Shown here piece by piece: positions 16,768 to 25,950 of a stretch of 33,001 bases of DNA; the first letter of the stretch is position 1; each line of letters opens with the position of its first letter. The stretch is from Pseudomonas saliphila (GTDB lineage: Bacteria > Pseudomonadota > Gammaproteobacteria > Pseudomonadales > Pseudomonadaceae). Position numbers and translations under genes: made by a program. The DNA lies in the NCBI RefSeq assembly GCF_008638345.1, contig NZ_VTVA01000003.1, forward strand, positions 1-33,001, in the 5' to 3' direction. The notes beneath the pieces are model-generated. The model was not told where the DNA came from and did no database searches. It saw nothing but the letters and a program-made list of their open reading frames with translations.

Positions 16768-17692
16768 ATCCTCGGTCTATTATCGGCAGGTCGCTCTGCT
16801 GCTCAGAACGCTGCCGATTGTCGCCGAGCAGAACGTTTTCGCGCTAAAAGGCGGCACCGCCATTAATCTGTTCATACGCGATTTCCCTCGCCTGTCAGTG
16901 GATATAGATCTCGCCTACTTACCCCTGGAGCCACGGGATGCGGCCCTGCTGAATGCTCGCGCAGCGCTGCAACAGATAGTTGCCAGGGCGAAGACGCAGC
17001 CGATGTTGAACGCATCACTGCAAGACAATAAGCCGGATGAGCTCAGGGTGATCGTTAGCAGTGGCGACGCGGTAATCAAGATCGAGGTATCGCCTGTGGC
17101 CAGGGGTACGCTGCATGAGCCAACAGCCCTCCCCGTGGTAGCTGCTGTTGAGGATGAATTTGGTTATGCCGAAATTGCTGTAGTGAGCCTTCCGGACCTG
17201 TATGGCGGCAAACTGTGCGCCGCGCTGGATCGGCAACACCCCCGCGATCTGTTTGATGTGTATATGCTTTTACATCACGAAGGGATTACCCGAGAGGTCT
17301 TTACCGGATTTCTGACCTATGCACTGGGACACCCACGGCCCATCCACGAGCTCATGGCCCCGCGCTGGAAGGCGCTGACCAGAAGCTACCAGGACGAGTT
17401 CGCAGGAATGACCAATACGGCTGTCACACAGGCGCAGCTCGAACTAACCCGAACAGACATGGTGAATGCCCTGCAGGTGCACTTCACCGAGCGTGATCGC
17501 GATTTTTTACTGTCATTCAAGCGCGGCACGCCTGATTGGGGTTTGTTTGATGAGCCGGCAGCAGCTCAGTTACCTGCTGTGCGCTGGAAGCTGATGAATA
17601 TAGAAAAGCTCGCAACCAACGCAGCCCGCCATCAACACCAGATTGCTCTGCTCGAATCCGTATCGAACCAATGGCTCGCCGGGAATCAATAG
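16760..17692 (+). CDS. abiEii: Type IV toxin-antitoxin toxin AbiEii (nucleotidyltransferase)
   Basis: A 310-residue protein of the AbiEii/DUF1814 nucleotidyltransferase family, the growth-arresting toxin of AbiE phage-exclusion systems. Members add nucleotides to tRNA or otherwise modify RNA. Visible motifs are GGTAINLF (31-38), the catalytic-type SVDIDL with Asp48 and Asp50, and the late motif GGKLCAALDRQHPRDLFDVY (about 157-176), with the Lys, Arg and RD residues of motif IV. All key residues appear intact, so the toxin is likely functional. It starts within the end of abiEi, giving coupled translation. It lies just upstream of hsdR, which begins 121 bp downstream. Confidence 0.94.
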   Translation: MDKSSVYYRQVALLLRTLPIVAEQNVFALKGGTAINLFIRDFPRLSVDIDLAYLPLEPRDAALLNARAALQQIVARAKTQPMLNASLQDNKPDELRVIVSSGDAVIKIEVSPVARGTLHEPTALPVVAAVEDEFGYAEIAVVSLPDLYGGKLCAALDRQHPRDLFDVYMLLHHEGITREVFTGFLTYALGHPRPIHELMAPRWKALTRSYQDEFAGMTNTAVTQAQLELTRTDMVNALQVHFTERDRDFLLSFKRGTPDWGLFDEPAAAQLPAVRWKLMNIEKLATNAARHQHQIALLESVSNQWLAGNQ

Positions 17693-17813
17693 CGCCAACG
17701 TTTGGCCCTTGAAGGCAATGCTGGCACTATTGGATCACCTGAACAAATACGCACGTTTTAGATAGTGCTTTCTGCTCCGCAGAAACTGTAGTCATTGAGG
17801 AAGGGAGTACCCG

Positions 17814-20800
17814 ATGAGTTTCAACGAAGCCAAGCTGGAGCAGGCAATAATTGAATTGCTGGCCCAGCAGGGTTACCCGCATTTCACTGGCGACAGCATT
17901 CAGCGCACCAGCAACAGCGAAGTACTCATCAAGGGTGACCTGCGCCAGTTTCTGGCTGCGCAGTATGCTGGCGACAACATCACCGCGGCCGAGATTGAAT
18001 CGGTGATCCAGCAGCTGGAAAGCCTGTCGGCGCTGGATCTATATGACTCCAACAAAACCATTCACAAGCGTGTGGCCGATGGTTTTCTGCTCAAACGCGA
18101 GCACTCGCAGTACAGCCAGAAAGACCTCTATATTCAGCTGATCGACTACAGCGGCCTGCCCGAGCAGCGCGTGCCTGTGGAAGGTGAAGTGGAAACGCTA
18201 GTCGCTAACGCGCCCGCGGGCTACCACACCGGCAATATCTATCGACTGGTCAACCAGCTCACCATCGAAGGCACCGAGAAGCGCATTCCGGATGCGATCC
18301 TGTACGTCAATGGTCTGCCGCTGGTGGTGTTTGAGTTCAAGAGCGCAGTGCGCGAGAACGCCACCATCCACGATGCCTGGGTGCAGCTCACGACCCGTTA
18401 TGTGCGCGATATTCCGGAGTTGATGAAATACAACGCCCTGTGCGTGATCAGCGATGGGGTGAATTCACGCATGGGCTCGCTGTTTGCGCCCTACGAGTTC
18501 TACTACACCTGGCGCAAGGTGACCGGCAGCGAGAGCATCGAGCAGGACGGCATCAATGCCCTGCACACCATGATCGAGGGGCTGTTTCATCCGGACCGGT
18601 TGCGCGAAGTCATCCGCCACTTCATCTACTTCCCGGATGTGTCGCGTAAGCAAGAGAAGATCCTCTGCCGCTACCCGCAGTTCTACGCCGCCAACAAGCT
18701 GTACGAGAACATCCGGCTGCATCGCAAGCCGCTGGGTGACGGCAAGGGCGGCACCTACTTTGGCGCTACTGGCTGCGGCAAGAGTTTCACGATGCTGTTT
18801 CTCACCCGCCTTCTGATGAAGAGCGTGGCGTTCGAGAGCCCGACCATTGTATTGATCACCGACCGCACGGATCTGGACGATCAGTTAGCTGGGCAGTTCA
18901 CCAATGCCAAGGGTTACATCGGTGACCAGACGGTGGTCAGCGTGGAAAGCCGCGCCCAGCTGCGCGAGCTGCTCAAGGGCCGCAATAGCGGCGGCGTGTT
19001 TCTGACCACTATTCACAAGTTCACCGAAGACACCGAGCTACTGACCGGGCGCACCAATGTGATCGTCATATCGGACGAAGCGCATCGCAGCCAGGTGAAT
19101 CTGGATCAGAAGGTACGGGTAACCGACCAAGGCGTAAAACGCACCTACGGCTTTGCCAAATACCTGCACGACTCCCTGCCGAATGCGACCTATGTGGGCT
19201 TCACCGGCACACCGATCGACGCGACCCTGGATGTGTTTGGTGAGGTGGTGGACAGCTACACCATGACTGAGTCGGTGAAGGATGAGATCACCGTGCGTAT
19301 CGTCTATGAAGGCCGCGCGGCCAAGGTGGTACTGGACAACGAGCGGCTCAAGGAGATCGAAGCCTACTATGCCCAGTGCGCCGAGGAAGGCACCAGCGAC
19401 TACCAGATCGAGGAAAGTAAGAAAGCCAGCGCCAACATGAAGGCCATTCTGGGCGATCCGGACCGCATCCAGGCGCTGGCCATCGACTTTGTGCATCACT
19501 ACGAACGGCGCCTGGAGGAAGGCTCCACCATCAAGGGCAAGGCGATGTTCGTCTGCAGCAGCCGCGAGATTGCCTATGCCTTCTGGCAGCAGGTAGTGGC
19601 GCTGCGCCCGCAGTGGAATGAGGTACTAGCGGCCGAAGAAGGCGTCGAGCTGACCGATCAGGAGCGCAAGGAGATCAAGCCGATCGAGCGGCTCAAGATG
19701 ATCATGACCCGCGGCAAGGACGACGAAAAAGCGCTCTATGACATGCTCGGCACCGCCGAATATCGCAAGGAGCTGGACCGTCAGTTCAAGAGCGGCAAGT
19801 CCAATTTCAAGATCGCCATCGTCGTGGACATGTGGCTGACCGGCTTCGACGTGCCCTTCCTCGACACCATGTATATCGACAAACCGATCCAGCGCCACAA
19901 CCTGATCCAGACCATTTCGCGGGTCAACCGCAAGTTCCAGGGCAAGGAAAAAGGTCTGGTGGTGGATTACATCGGCATCAAGAAGCAGATGAATCTGGCA
20001 CTGGCGCACTACAACAAGGCGGACCAGCAGAACATCGAAGAGATCAACCACTCGATCATCGTGGTGAAGGACCATCTGGATCTGCTCAACAAGCTGTTCC
20101 ACCGCTTTGATGCCAGTCTCTATTACAGCGGTAGCCCGTTGGAGCAGCTCCACTGCCTGAACAAGGCGGCGGAGTATGCGCAGATGACCGACAAGATCGA
20201 GAAGCGCTTCATGGCGCTGGTAAAACGCCTGAAAGCCGCCTACGACATCTGCGCCGGCTCCGAGGGCGTCAGCCAACAGGAGCGTGACCAGATCCACTTC
20301 TATCTGGCCGTGCGCTCCATCGTGTTCAAGCTGACCAAGGGCAACGCACCGGATATTGCGCAGATGAACGCCAAGGTGCGCGAGATGGTCGCCGAGGCGC
20401 TGAAAGCCGACGGTGTGGAGGAAATCTTCAAGCTGGGCGAAGACGGCGCCGCCGAGATGGACATCTTCGATGATGACTACCTGGCCAAGATCGAGAAGAT
20501 CAAGCTGCCCAATACCCGGATCAAGTTGCTACAACAGTTGCTGGCCAAGGCGATCGAGGACTTCAGGAAGGTAAACAAGACCAAGGGCGTCGACTTTGCC
20601 GAGAAATTCAAGGCGCTGGTGGATCATTACAACGAGCGCAACGAAGATGACGTGCTGGTCAGCAATGTGCTGGAGGACTTCTCCGACGAGATTGTCGATC
20701 TGATTCAGGCGCTGAAGAAAGAACGTGAATCCTACGCTGATCTGGGTATCGATCTGGAAGAAAAAGCCTTCTACGACATCTTGAAGGCGCTGGCCGTGAA

Positions 20801-21038
20801 GTACGACTTCACCTACCCCGAAGACAAACTGCTCACCCTCGCCGCTGCGGTCAAGGCGGTAGTCGACGACAAGGTGCAATACACCGACTGGAGTCAGCGC
20901 GCTGACATCAAGGCTGAACTAAAAGTCGGGCTGATCCTGATTCTAGCCAAGCACGGCTACCCGCCAGTGGATCGGGACGAGGTATACAAGGAGATCTTCG
21001 AGCAAGCCGAAAACTTCAAGAAGTACACCTCGGCGTAA
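17814..21038 (+). CDS. hsdR: Type I restriction-modification system endonuclease subunit
   Basis: A 1074-residue HsdR, the motor and nuclease subunit that translocates unmodified DNA and cuts it far from the recognition site. The N-terminal PD-(D/E)XK nuclease has DAILYVNGLPLVVFEFKSA ending at about residue 178. The superfamily 2 motor follows, with Walker A GATGCGKS (317-324), the DEAH box SDEAH (420-424), motif III VGFTGTP and the late motif QTISRVNRKFQGK. The C-terminal helical region binds the methylase. Length is normal. The start has a GAGG-type site (GAGGAAGGGAG) close upstream. It is separated from hsdM and hsdS by about 3.8 kb of toxin-antitoxin genes, yet lies on the same strand. 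Confidence 0.97.
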   Translation: MSFNEAKLEQAIIELLAQQGYPHFTGDSIQRTSNSEVLIKGDLRQFLAAQYAGDNITAAEIESVIQQLESLSALDLYDSNKTIHKRVADGFLLKREHSQYSQKDLYIQLIDYSGLPEQRVPVEGEVETLVANAPAGYHTGNIYRLVNQLTIEGTEKRIPDAILYVNGLPLVVFEFKSAVRENATIHDAWVQLTTRYVRDIPELMKYNALCVISDGVNSRMGSLFAPYEFYYTWRKVTGSESIEQDGINALHTMIEGLFHPDRLREVIRHFIYFPDVSRKQEKILCRYPQFYAANKLYENIRLHRKPLGDGKGGTYFGATGCGKSFTMLFLTRLLMKSVAFESPTIVLITDRTDLDDQLAGQFTNAKGYIGDQTVVSVESRAQLRELLKGRNSGGVFLTTIHKFTEDTELLTGRTNVIVISDEAHRSQVNLDQKVRVTDQGVKRTYGFAKYLHDSLPNATYVGFTGTPIDATLDVFGEVVDSYTMTESVKDEITVRIVYEGRAAKVVLDNERLKEIEAYYAQCAEEGTSDYQIEESKKASANMKAILGDPDRIQALAIDFVHHYERRLEEGSTIKGKAMFVCSSREIAYAFWQQVVALRPQWNEVLAAEEGVELTDQERKEIKPIERLKMIMTRGKDDEKALYDMLGTAEYRKELDRQFKSGKSNFKIAIVVDMWLTGFDVPFLDTMYIDKPIQRHNLIQTISRVNRKFQGKEKGLVVDYIGIKKQMNLALAHYNKADQQNIEEINHSIIVVKDHLDLLNKLFHRFDASLYYSGSPLEQLHCLNKAAEYAQMTDKIEKRFMALVKRLKAAYDICAGSEGVSQQERDQIHFYLAVRSIVFKLTKGNAPDIAQMNAKVREMVAEALKADGVEEIFKLGEDGAAEMDIFDDDYLAKIEKIKLPNTRIKLLQQLLAKAIEDFRKVNKTKGVDFAEKFKALVDHYNERNEDDVLVSNVLEDFSDEIVDLIQALKKERESYADLGIDLEEKAFYDILKALAVKYDFTYPEDKLLTLAAAVKAVVDDKVQYTDWSQRADIKAELKVGLILILAKHGYPPVDRDEVYKEIFEQAENFKKYTSA

Positions 21039-21144
21039 GGCTTGCATGGTTAATGCTCCGTCTTGGTGTCGGCACTAACCTCGTTTATCGTGTCGAACTA
21101 TCAAGCCGTTGAGCATTTCCGTACCGAATACCAAGGAGACAAGC

Positions 21145-21972
21145 ATGAACACTGCATCAAGTCGGGGCTCTGAAATCCGCAGCGCACTGCAAGTGAACCC
21201 TAACCTTCCGGCAAGCGCTGAGCTGAAGCAGGAAATCGAGCGTCGTGTCGCTTTCATCAAGGATACTGTGCGCCGCTCCGGTACGCGGGCGCTGGTGTTG
21301 GGGATCAGTGGCGGTGTGGATTCGACGACTGGCGGCAAGTTGTGCCAGATGGCTGTCGAATCCCTTCGTCAGGATGGCTATGAGGCCACGTTTTATGCCA
21401 TGCGTTTGCCCTATGACGTGCAGGCGGATGAACACCACGCGCAGGCAGCGCTGGATTTCATCAAGCCTGATCAGCTACGCACGGTGGACATCAAAGCGTC
21501 GGTCGATGCGATGATGGTCTGCTTTGCTGACGAGCCAGCTGACCCGGCCAAGCGTGATTTCGTCAAAGGCAACGTGAAGGCCCGCGCCCGCATGATTGCT
21601 CAATATACGCTGGCCAACTTCGTCAATGGTCTGGTGGTCGGGACTGATCATGCTGCTGAAGCAGTGATGGGCTTTTTTACCAAGTTCGGTGACGGCGCCT
21701 GCGATCTGGCTCCGCTATCCGGGCTGGTCAAAGGCCAGGTGCGGCGTATCGCTGCGGATCTGGGTGCGCCCGCTGACCTGGTGGGCAAGATACCCACGGC
21801 TGATCTTGAAGAGTTGGAACCAGGCAGGCCGGATGAGGACGCCCACGGAGTGACCTATGAACAGATCGATGCGTTTCTGCTCGGCGAGCCCGTTGATGAG
21901 GAAGCCGCGACGATCATCATCAGACAATACGATGCGACAGAGCACAAGCGGCAGGTGCCCTTGGCGCCTTGA
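21145..21972 (+). CDS. nadE: Ammonia-dependent NAD(+) synthetase
   Basis: A 275-residue NadE, the last enzyme of NAD synthesis. It adenylates deamido-NAD with ATP and amidates it with ammonia in the cytoplasm. The PP-loop GISGGVDST (53-61) binds ATP pyrophosphate. The segments [20 protein letters not shown] and [13 protein letters not shown] are typical of the short, ammonia-using form; the length equals that of E. coli NadE, and no glutaminase domain is present. The ATG at 21145 has an AAGGAG site; the longer frame to 21109 is not needed. It follows hsdR on the same strand by about 100 bp. It is probably the first core gene to the right of the defence island. Confidence 0.96.
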   Translation: MNTASSRGSEIRSALQVNPNLPASAELKQEIERRVAFIKDTVRRSGTRALVLGISGGVDSTTGGKLCQMAVESLRQDGYEATFYAMRLPYDVQADEHHAQAALDFIKPDQLRTVDIKASVDAMMVCFADEPADPAKRDFVKGNVKARARMIAQYTLANFVNGLVVGTDHAAEAVMGFFTKFGDGACDLAPLSGLVKGQVRRIAADLGAPADLVGKIPTADLEELEPGRPDEDAHGVTYEQIDAFLLGEPVDEEAATIIIRQYDATEHKRQVPLAP

Positions 21973-21992
21973 CCCGCAGCTGCTCGCCGTTG

Positions 21993-22017
21993 ACGCGTCA
22001 GCCTTGGGCTGACGCGT
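21993..22017. terminator. Hairpin between convergent nadE and RHH genes
   Basis: ACGCGTCAGCC (21993-22003) and GGCTGACGCGT (22007-22017) form a perfect 11-bp stem with a three-base loop, 21 bases after the nadE stop. It is followed by TTCGT rather than a clean T-run. The stem overlaps the stop codon of the convergent minus-strand gene, so it may serve both strands. Confidence 0.6.
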
Positions 22018-22309
22018 TTCGTACTATCGACAAGGGCACCGGGCGTGCCTCGCGCTGCGCCAGGTAACGCGTGCAGCTAACGCGCAGAAACGAGGCGAAG
22101 TTCACCACTTCGCCTCGCAGCTCCATGATCTCCTCGTACAACTTGGTAATCAGCTGGTTGGTGGTCATGCCATCGACCTCGGCAATTTCCTGCAGTATCT
22201 GCCAGAACTGATTCTCCAGCCGCAGCGTAGTGACCACACCGCGTATGCGCAGCGAGCGGGATCGTGATTCATACAGAATCGGATCGGCTTTGACGTAGAG
22301 CTCACACAT
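21998..22309 (-). CDS. Ribbon-helix-helix domain protein
   Basis: A 103-residue protein with a ribbon-helix-helix-like DNA-binding segment (about 23-65). The strand SLRIRGVVTTLRLENQFW is followed by two helices, LQEIAEVDGMTTNQLITKLY and EEIMELRGEVVNFASFLR. This matches the ribbon-helix-helix_4 type domain found in many small proteobacterial proteins of unknown target. The ATG at 22309 has GGTGG upstream. The gene is 15 bp downstream of the DJ-1/PfpI gene, on the same strand, so they are likely co-transcribed. No toxin partner is evident. Targets are unknown. Confidence 0.75.
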   Translation of the reverse strand: MCELYVKADPILYESRSRSLRIRGVVTTLRLENQFWQILQEIAEVDGMTTNQLITKLYEEIMELRGEVVNFASFLRVSCTRYLAQREARPVPLSIVRNASAQG

Positions 22310-22324
22310 ACGGCCACCACCTGG

Positions 22325-22906
22325 TTAAAGAGTTATCTGAGCGCCCAGCAGTTTGACGAATGCGGCCAGCCACGCGGGATGCGACGGCCAAGCGGGGGCT
22401 GTGACCAGGTTGCCCTGGACGTGGGCCTGATCCACCGGAATATCCATATAGATGCCGCCGGCCAGTTTCACATCCGGGCCGCAGGCGGGATACGCGCTGC
22501 ATTCACGGCCTTCGAGCACCTCAGCCGCAGCCAGGATCTGTGCGCCATGACATACAGCGGCGATGGGCTTCTGGGCCTTGTTGAACTGCTGCACAATCTC
22601 GATGACCCGCTGATTCAGCCGCAAATACTCTGGCGCCCTGCCACCGGGTATTACCAGGCCGACGTAGTCTTCAACATTTACCTTGTCGAAATCGTAGTTC
22701 AGCGCGAAGTTGTGCCCCGGCTTTTCGGTGTAAGTCTGATCACCCTCGAAGTCATGGATAGCGGTCCGTACCGTGTCCCCTGCTTTCTTATCCGGGCACA
22801 CCGTGTCTACCTGATAACCGAGCATGGTCAGCGCCTGAAACGGCACCATGGTTTCGTAGTCTTCGGTGAAATCACCGGCGAGCAACAATAGTTTCTTAGC
22901 GGTCAT
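22325..22906 (-). CDS. DJ-1/PfpI family protein
   Basis: A 193-residue protein of the DJ-1/PfpI superfamily. The nucleophile elbow AVCHGAQIL carries Cys119 and His120, and the acidic partner Glu15 lies in GDFTEDYE (11-18), the layout of PfpI-type hydrolases and deglycase-like proteins. [12 protein letters not shown] (85-96) is the usual second signature. The exact activity (protease, glyoxalase or chaperone) is not predictable. ATG 22906 has a perfect AGGAGG site; the longer frame is not used. It is followed at 15 bp by the ribbon-helix-helix gene on the same strand. A stress-response role is plausible, from the family only. Confidence 0.93.
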   Translation of the reverse strand: MTAKKLLLLAGDFTEDYETMVPFQALTMLGYQVDTVCPDKKAGDTVRTAIHDFEGDQTYTEKPGHNFALNYDFDKVNVEDYVGLVIPGGRAPEYLRLNQRVIEIVQQFNKAQKPIAAVCHGAQILAAAEVLEGRECSAYPACGPDVKLAGGIYMDIPVDQAHVQGNLVTAPAWPSHPAWLAAFVKLLGAQITL

Positions 22907-22994
22907 TTTTCGTCCTCCTATCAATAGTGAGGCCAGCATGCGCCGATATGACAGCCTGCGGGTAACAGGCGGCTACTACAATTGAACAGAGCGA

Positions 22995-24479
22995 CTAGCG
23001 GCCCTTCAACGACCCCAGCAGCCCACGCATGATCTGTCTGCCGAGTTGTGTACCGATGGAGCGCATAGCGCTGCGCCCCGCCTGTTTGAAGAAGTCACCC
23101 ACCACGGATTTTTCTGCCGCAGGCTTGCGCGGTTGTTTGGCTTCGGTCTGGCTGCGGGTGACGACGGTTTCTTCAGACAGTGCCCGTTCAGCCTGCTCTT
23201 GTAGAATCTCGTAAGCCGATTCACGGTCAAGCAACTTGTCAAACACCCCGGCCAGTACGGAGCGCTGCAACAGGACGCTGCGTTCCTGGTCGCTGATCGG
23301 CCCCATCTGGCTAGCAGGCGGGCGGATCAGCACGCGCTGTACGGGTGTGGGCACGCCCTTGGCGTCCAGCACCGATACCAGCGCTTCACCGACGCCCAGC
23401 TCGGTAATCACGGCCTCGGTATCCAGCTCCGGATTGCTGCGAAAGGTCTGCGCGGCGGTGCGCACGGCGCGTTGATCCTTGGGCGTGAACGCGCGCAGCG
23501 CGTGCTGCACCCGGTTACCCAACTGCCCGAGAATCGACTCGGGCACATCCAGCGGGCTCTGGGTGATGAAATACACGCCGACACCCTTGGAGCGGATCAG
23601 CCGTACTACCTGCTCGATGCGATCAACCAGGCTTTTAGGCGTGTCCTTGAACAGCAGGTGGGCTTCATCAAAGAACAGCACAAAACGCGGTTTGTCTGCG
23701 TCCCCCACCTCCGGCAGCTGCTCGAAGAGCTCGGACAGCAACCAGAGCAGAATGCTGGAATAGGCCATCGGGCTATCGCGGTACAGGCGCGCCGCATGCA
23801 GGATATTCACCACGCCTTTGCCGTGCAGGTCGGTCTGCATGAAGTCGTCGAGCGTGACGGCTGGCTCGCCGAACAGTTGATCGCCACCCAGGTTATCCAG
23901 GCTGAGCAGCGCCCGTTGGATGGCACCGATACTGGCCGGTGAAACGTTGCCGTATTTGGGGCCGATCTCGCTTCTGTTCTCGTTGATATACGCCAGCATG
24001 GCGCGGAAGTCCTTGAGATCGAGCAGCAGCCAGCCGTTCTCGTCCGCGACCTTGAACAGCACCTGCAGCACGCCGGTCTGTGTCTCGTTCAGGTTCAGCA
24101 AACGCGCGAGCATGATCGGACCAAAGTCGGCCATGGTCAGGCGCAGCGGGTGGCCGTGCTCGCCGTAGACATCCCAGAACACGGTTGGCGCGCCGCTCAT
24201 TTGCAGATCATCGAGGCCAACCCGGGTGGCTCGCTTCTGCAAGCCATCGCTCATGACGCCATGCTTGGCGATACCGGAAAAATCACCCTTGATGTCCGGC
24301 ACCAGCACCGGCACGCCCATATCGGAAAACGCCTGCGCCAACACCTGCAGGGTAATGGTCTTGCCGGTGCCGGTGGCCCCGGCGATCAGCCCGTGACGGT
24401 TGGCCATGCGTGGTTCAATGGCAACGCGCTGCTGGCTATTGGCGCCAAGCAACAGGGGCGGCAGGTTGGTATCGATCAC
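22995..24479 (-). CDS. yjgR: HerA-like ATPase, YjgR family (DUF853)
   Basis: A 494-residue protein of the YjgR/DUF853 family, which has a HerA-FtsK-type P-loop ATPase core. Walker A is GATGTGKT (34-41) and Walker B is VLFFDEAHLLF (about 264-275), followed by the sensor-like YFITQSPLDVPESILGQLGN. Length is standard. The start is a GTG (24479) preceded by GGAG. The C-terminal tail (from about 430) is basic and poorly conserved. The cellular role of YjgR is not established; HerA relatives act in DNA end processing or anti-phage systems, but YjgR is common in chromosomes without defence genes. It is divergent from the peroxiredoxin. Confidence 0.93.
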   Translation of the reverse strand: MIDTNLPPLLLGANSQQRVAIEPRMANRHGLIAGATGTGKTITLQVLAQAFSDMGVPVLVPDIKGDFSGIAKHGVMSDGLQKRATRVGLDDLQMSGAPTVFWDVYGEHGHPLRLTMADFGPIMLARLLNLNETQTGVLQVLFKVADENGWLLLDLKDFRAMLAYINENRSEIGPKYGNVSPASIGAIQRALLSLDNLGGDQLFGEPAVTLDDFMQTDLHGKGVVNILHAARLYRDSPMAYSSILLWLLSELFEQLPEVGDADKPRFVLFFDEAHLLFKDTPKSLVDRIEQVVRLIRSKGVGVYFITQSPLDVPESILGQLGNRVQHALRAFTPKDQRAVRTAAQTFRSNPELDTEAVITELGVGEALVSVLDAKGVPTPVQRVLIRPPASQMGPISDQERSVLLQRSVLAGVFDKLLDRESAYEILQEQAERALSEETVVTRSQTEAKQPRKPAAEKSVVGDFFKQAGRSAMRSIGTQLGRQIMRGLLGSLKGR

Positions 24480-24503
24480 GGCAATGCTCCGGAAGAATGA
24501 TCG

Positions 24504-24587
24504 CCTGAGTGTAGCGAGCTTGAACCGCTCAGGTGAAGTGAATGTGCTGTCGCTGACCGCAACCAGCGCCTGTGGCCTACACTCAGG
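24504..24587. repeat. Perfect 11-bp inverted repeat, 62 bp apart
   Basis: CCTGAGTGTAG (24504-24514) and CTACACTCAGG (24577-24587) are exact reverse complements in the divergent yjgR-peroxiredoxin intergenic region. They may be a pair of sites for one regulator, one per promoter, or the ends of a small decayed element. Confidence 0.6.
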
Positions 24588-24607
24588 AATGACCCTGAAT
24601 GGCCTTC

Positions 24608-24624
24608 GGGAGGGTTGCCCTCCC
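24608..24624 (+). promoter_or_regulatory. Leader hairpin before peroxiredoxin gene
   Basis: GGGAGGG (24608-24614), TTG and CCCTCCC (24618-24624) form a perfect 7-bp stem, 27 bases before the peroxiredoxin ATG and close upstream of its GAGGAG site. It could influence mRNA stability or translation. Confidence 0.4.
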
Positions 24625-24651
24625 TACACATGACACGAGAGGAGATTCACC

Positions 24652-25278
24652 ATGAGTTTAAGACTAGGCGATACCGCACCGGACTTCACCGTCGACAGCA
24701 CCGCTGGCGAAATCAGATTTCATGACTGGGCGGGCGATTCCTGGGTATTTTTCTTCAGCCATCCGGCCGACTTCACACCGGTGTGTACGACCGAAATGGG
24801 CCGTACTGCCAAGCTTGCAGAGGAATTCGCAGCCCGCAACGTGAAGCCCCTGGGTTTGTCTACCGACACCGCCGCAGAGCACGTCAAATGGATTGAGGAC
24901 ATCAACGACACCCAGAGTTGTGACGTGCAATTTCCGATCGTTGCCGACTCCAATCATCAAGTGGCTGAGCTGTACGACATGATCCACCCGGGTGAAAGCG
25001 AAACCGCAACCGTGCGCAGCGTGTTCATTATCGACCCGAACAAGAAAATCCGCCTGACCCTGACCTACCCGATGGCTGTCGGCCGGAATTTTGATGAGAT
25101 CCTGCGTGTGATCGACGCGCTGCAGACCGGTGACAAGAACCGTTGCGCGCTACCGGCTGACTGGCGCAAGGGAGACGATGTCATCATCCCGCCGTCCATC
25201 TCCAACGAAGACGCCAAGGACCTGTTCCCGCAGGGCTGGAATGAAGTCCGTCCTTATCTCCGCACTACCAGGCTTTAA
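24652..25278 (+). CDS. Prx6-type (1-Cys) peroxiredoxin
   Basis: A 208-residue peroxiredoxin that reduces peroxides with an active-site cysteine. The catalytic segment is HPADFTPVCTTEMG (37-50), with Cys45 as the peroxidatic residue and Pro38/Thr42 as the conserved partners. The long C-terminal part, GDDVIIPPSISNEDAKDLFP and GWNEVRPYLRTT, is characteristic of the Prx6 subfamily, which usually acts as a 1-Cys enzyme. No signal peptide is present, so it is cytoplasmic. The ATG has a strong GAGGAG site. It lies 39 bp before the periplasmic rhodanese gene on the same strand, suggesting one transcript. Confidence 0.96.
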   Translation: MSLRLGDTAPDFTVDSTAGEIRFHDWAGDSWVFFFSHPADFTPVCTTEMGRTAKLAEEFAARNVKPLGLSTDTAAEHVKWIEDINDTQSCDVQFPIVADSNHQVAELYDMIHPGESETATVRSVFIIDPNKKIRLTLTYPMAVGRNFDEILRVIDALQTGDKNRCALPADWRKGDDVIIPPSISNEDAKDLFPQGWNEVRPYLRTTRL

Positions 25279-25317
25279 CCGGTTCGCGCGCTATTGCGAT
25301 AAAACGAGGAAACGACA

Positions 25318-25863
25318 ATGAAACAGTTACTGATAGCGCTGCTTGCCACGTTCAGTATCGGCATGAATGTCCAGGCTGAGGAAGCGATGGCTCTGACGCC
25401 CCAGGAAACCTATGACCTGGTTCAGAAACAGGGTGATCAAATCCTGTTTATTGACGTGCGCGATCCAGTGGAAATCATGTTTGTCGGCTTCACCGATACC
25501 GTCGATACAAACATTCCATTCATGCTGGTCGACCGCGAGGAATTCCTTGATGACAAGGCCCGGTTCGCCATGGAGACGAATCCGGATTTCCCCGCGGAGG
25601 TGGAAAAGGCTCTGGAAGAAAAAGGCCTCGACAAAGACGCGCTGATTATCACCATGTGCCGGTCCGGCTCGGGCCGCGGAAAGCCCAGTGCCGCTTACCT
25701 GATGGAGCGGGGTTTCACCAACGTGAAATATGTCGACCATGGGTTTCAGGGCGATAGCGCCAAAGAGGGCGAGAAGAAAGGCTTGAGAATCGTCAATGGT
25801 TGGCAGAACGCCGGGCTGCCCTGGTCGATGAGCATCAACCCGGAAAAGATTTACCGTCCGTAA
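25318..25863 (+). CDS. Periplasmic rhodanese-like protein
   Basis: A 181-residue protein with a signal peptide (cleavage probably after VQA, residue 20) and a rhodanese domain. IDVRDPVEIMFVG opens the fold, and the active-site loop MCRSGSGRGKPSA carries Cys114, which would accept a sulfane sulfur. Exported rhodaneses move persulfide sulfur or act as thiol-redox proteins in the periplasm. The start follows GAGGAAA. It lies 39 bp after the peroxiredoxin and is convergent with a gene for an exported DsrE-like protein. A partnership between these two periplasmic sulfur proteins is inferred from position, not shown. Confidence 0.92.
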   Translation: MKQLLIALLATFSIGMNVQAEEAMALTPQETYDLVQKQGDQILFIDVRDPVEIMFVGFTDTVDTNIPFMLVDREEFLDDKARFAMETNPDFPAEVEKALEEKGLDKDALIITMCRSGSGRGKPSAAYLMERGFTNVKYVDHGFQGDSAKEGEKKGLRIVNGWQNAGLPWSMSINPEKIYRP

Positions 25864-25903
25864 TACTGCTTCCCCACGAAGCACGAAACGGTAGCTTCTG
25901 GAT

Positions 25904-25945
25904 CAGGCCTGAATTGTTCGACAACAATTCGGACACTCAGGCCTG
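25904..25945. terminator. Hairpins between convergent rhodanese and DsrE genes
   Basis: GAATTGTT (25911-25918), CGAC and AACAATTC (25923-25930) form an 8-bp perfect stem. The palindrome CAGGCCTG flanks it on both sides (25904-25911 and 25938-25945). This is the position expected for a bidirectional terminator, but no clear T-run follows on either strand. Confidence 0.45.
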
Positions 25946-25950
25946 TCCAC

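Noticed and set aside
22995..24479. YjgR HerA-like ATPase as part of a defence system
   Set aside because: YjgR is a common chromosomal gene; here it sits among core-type genes with no nuclease partner such as NurA or SIR2.
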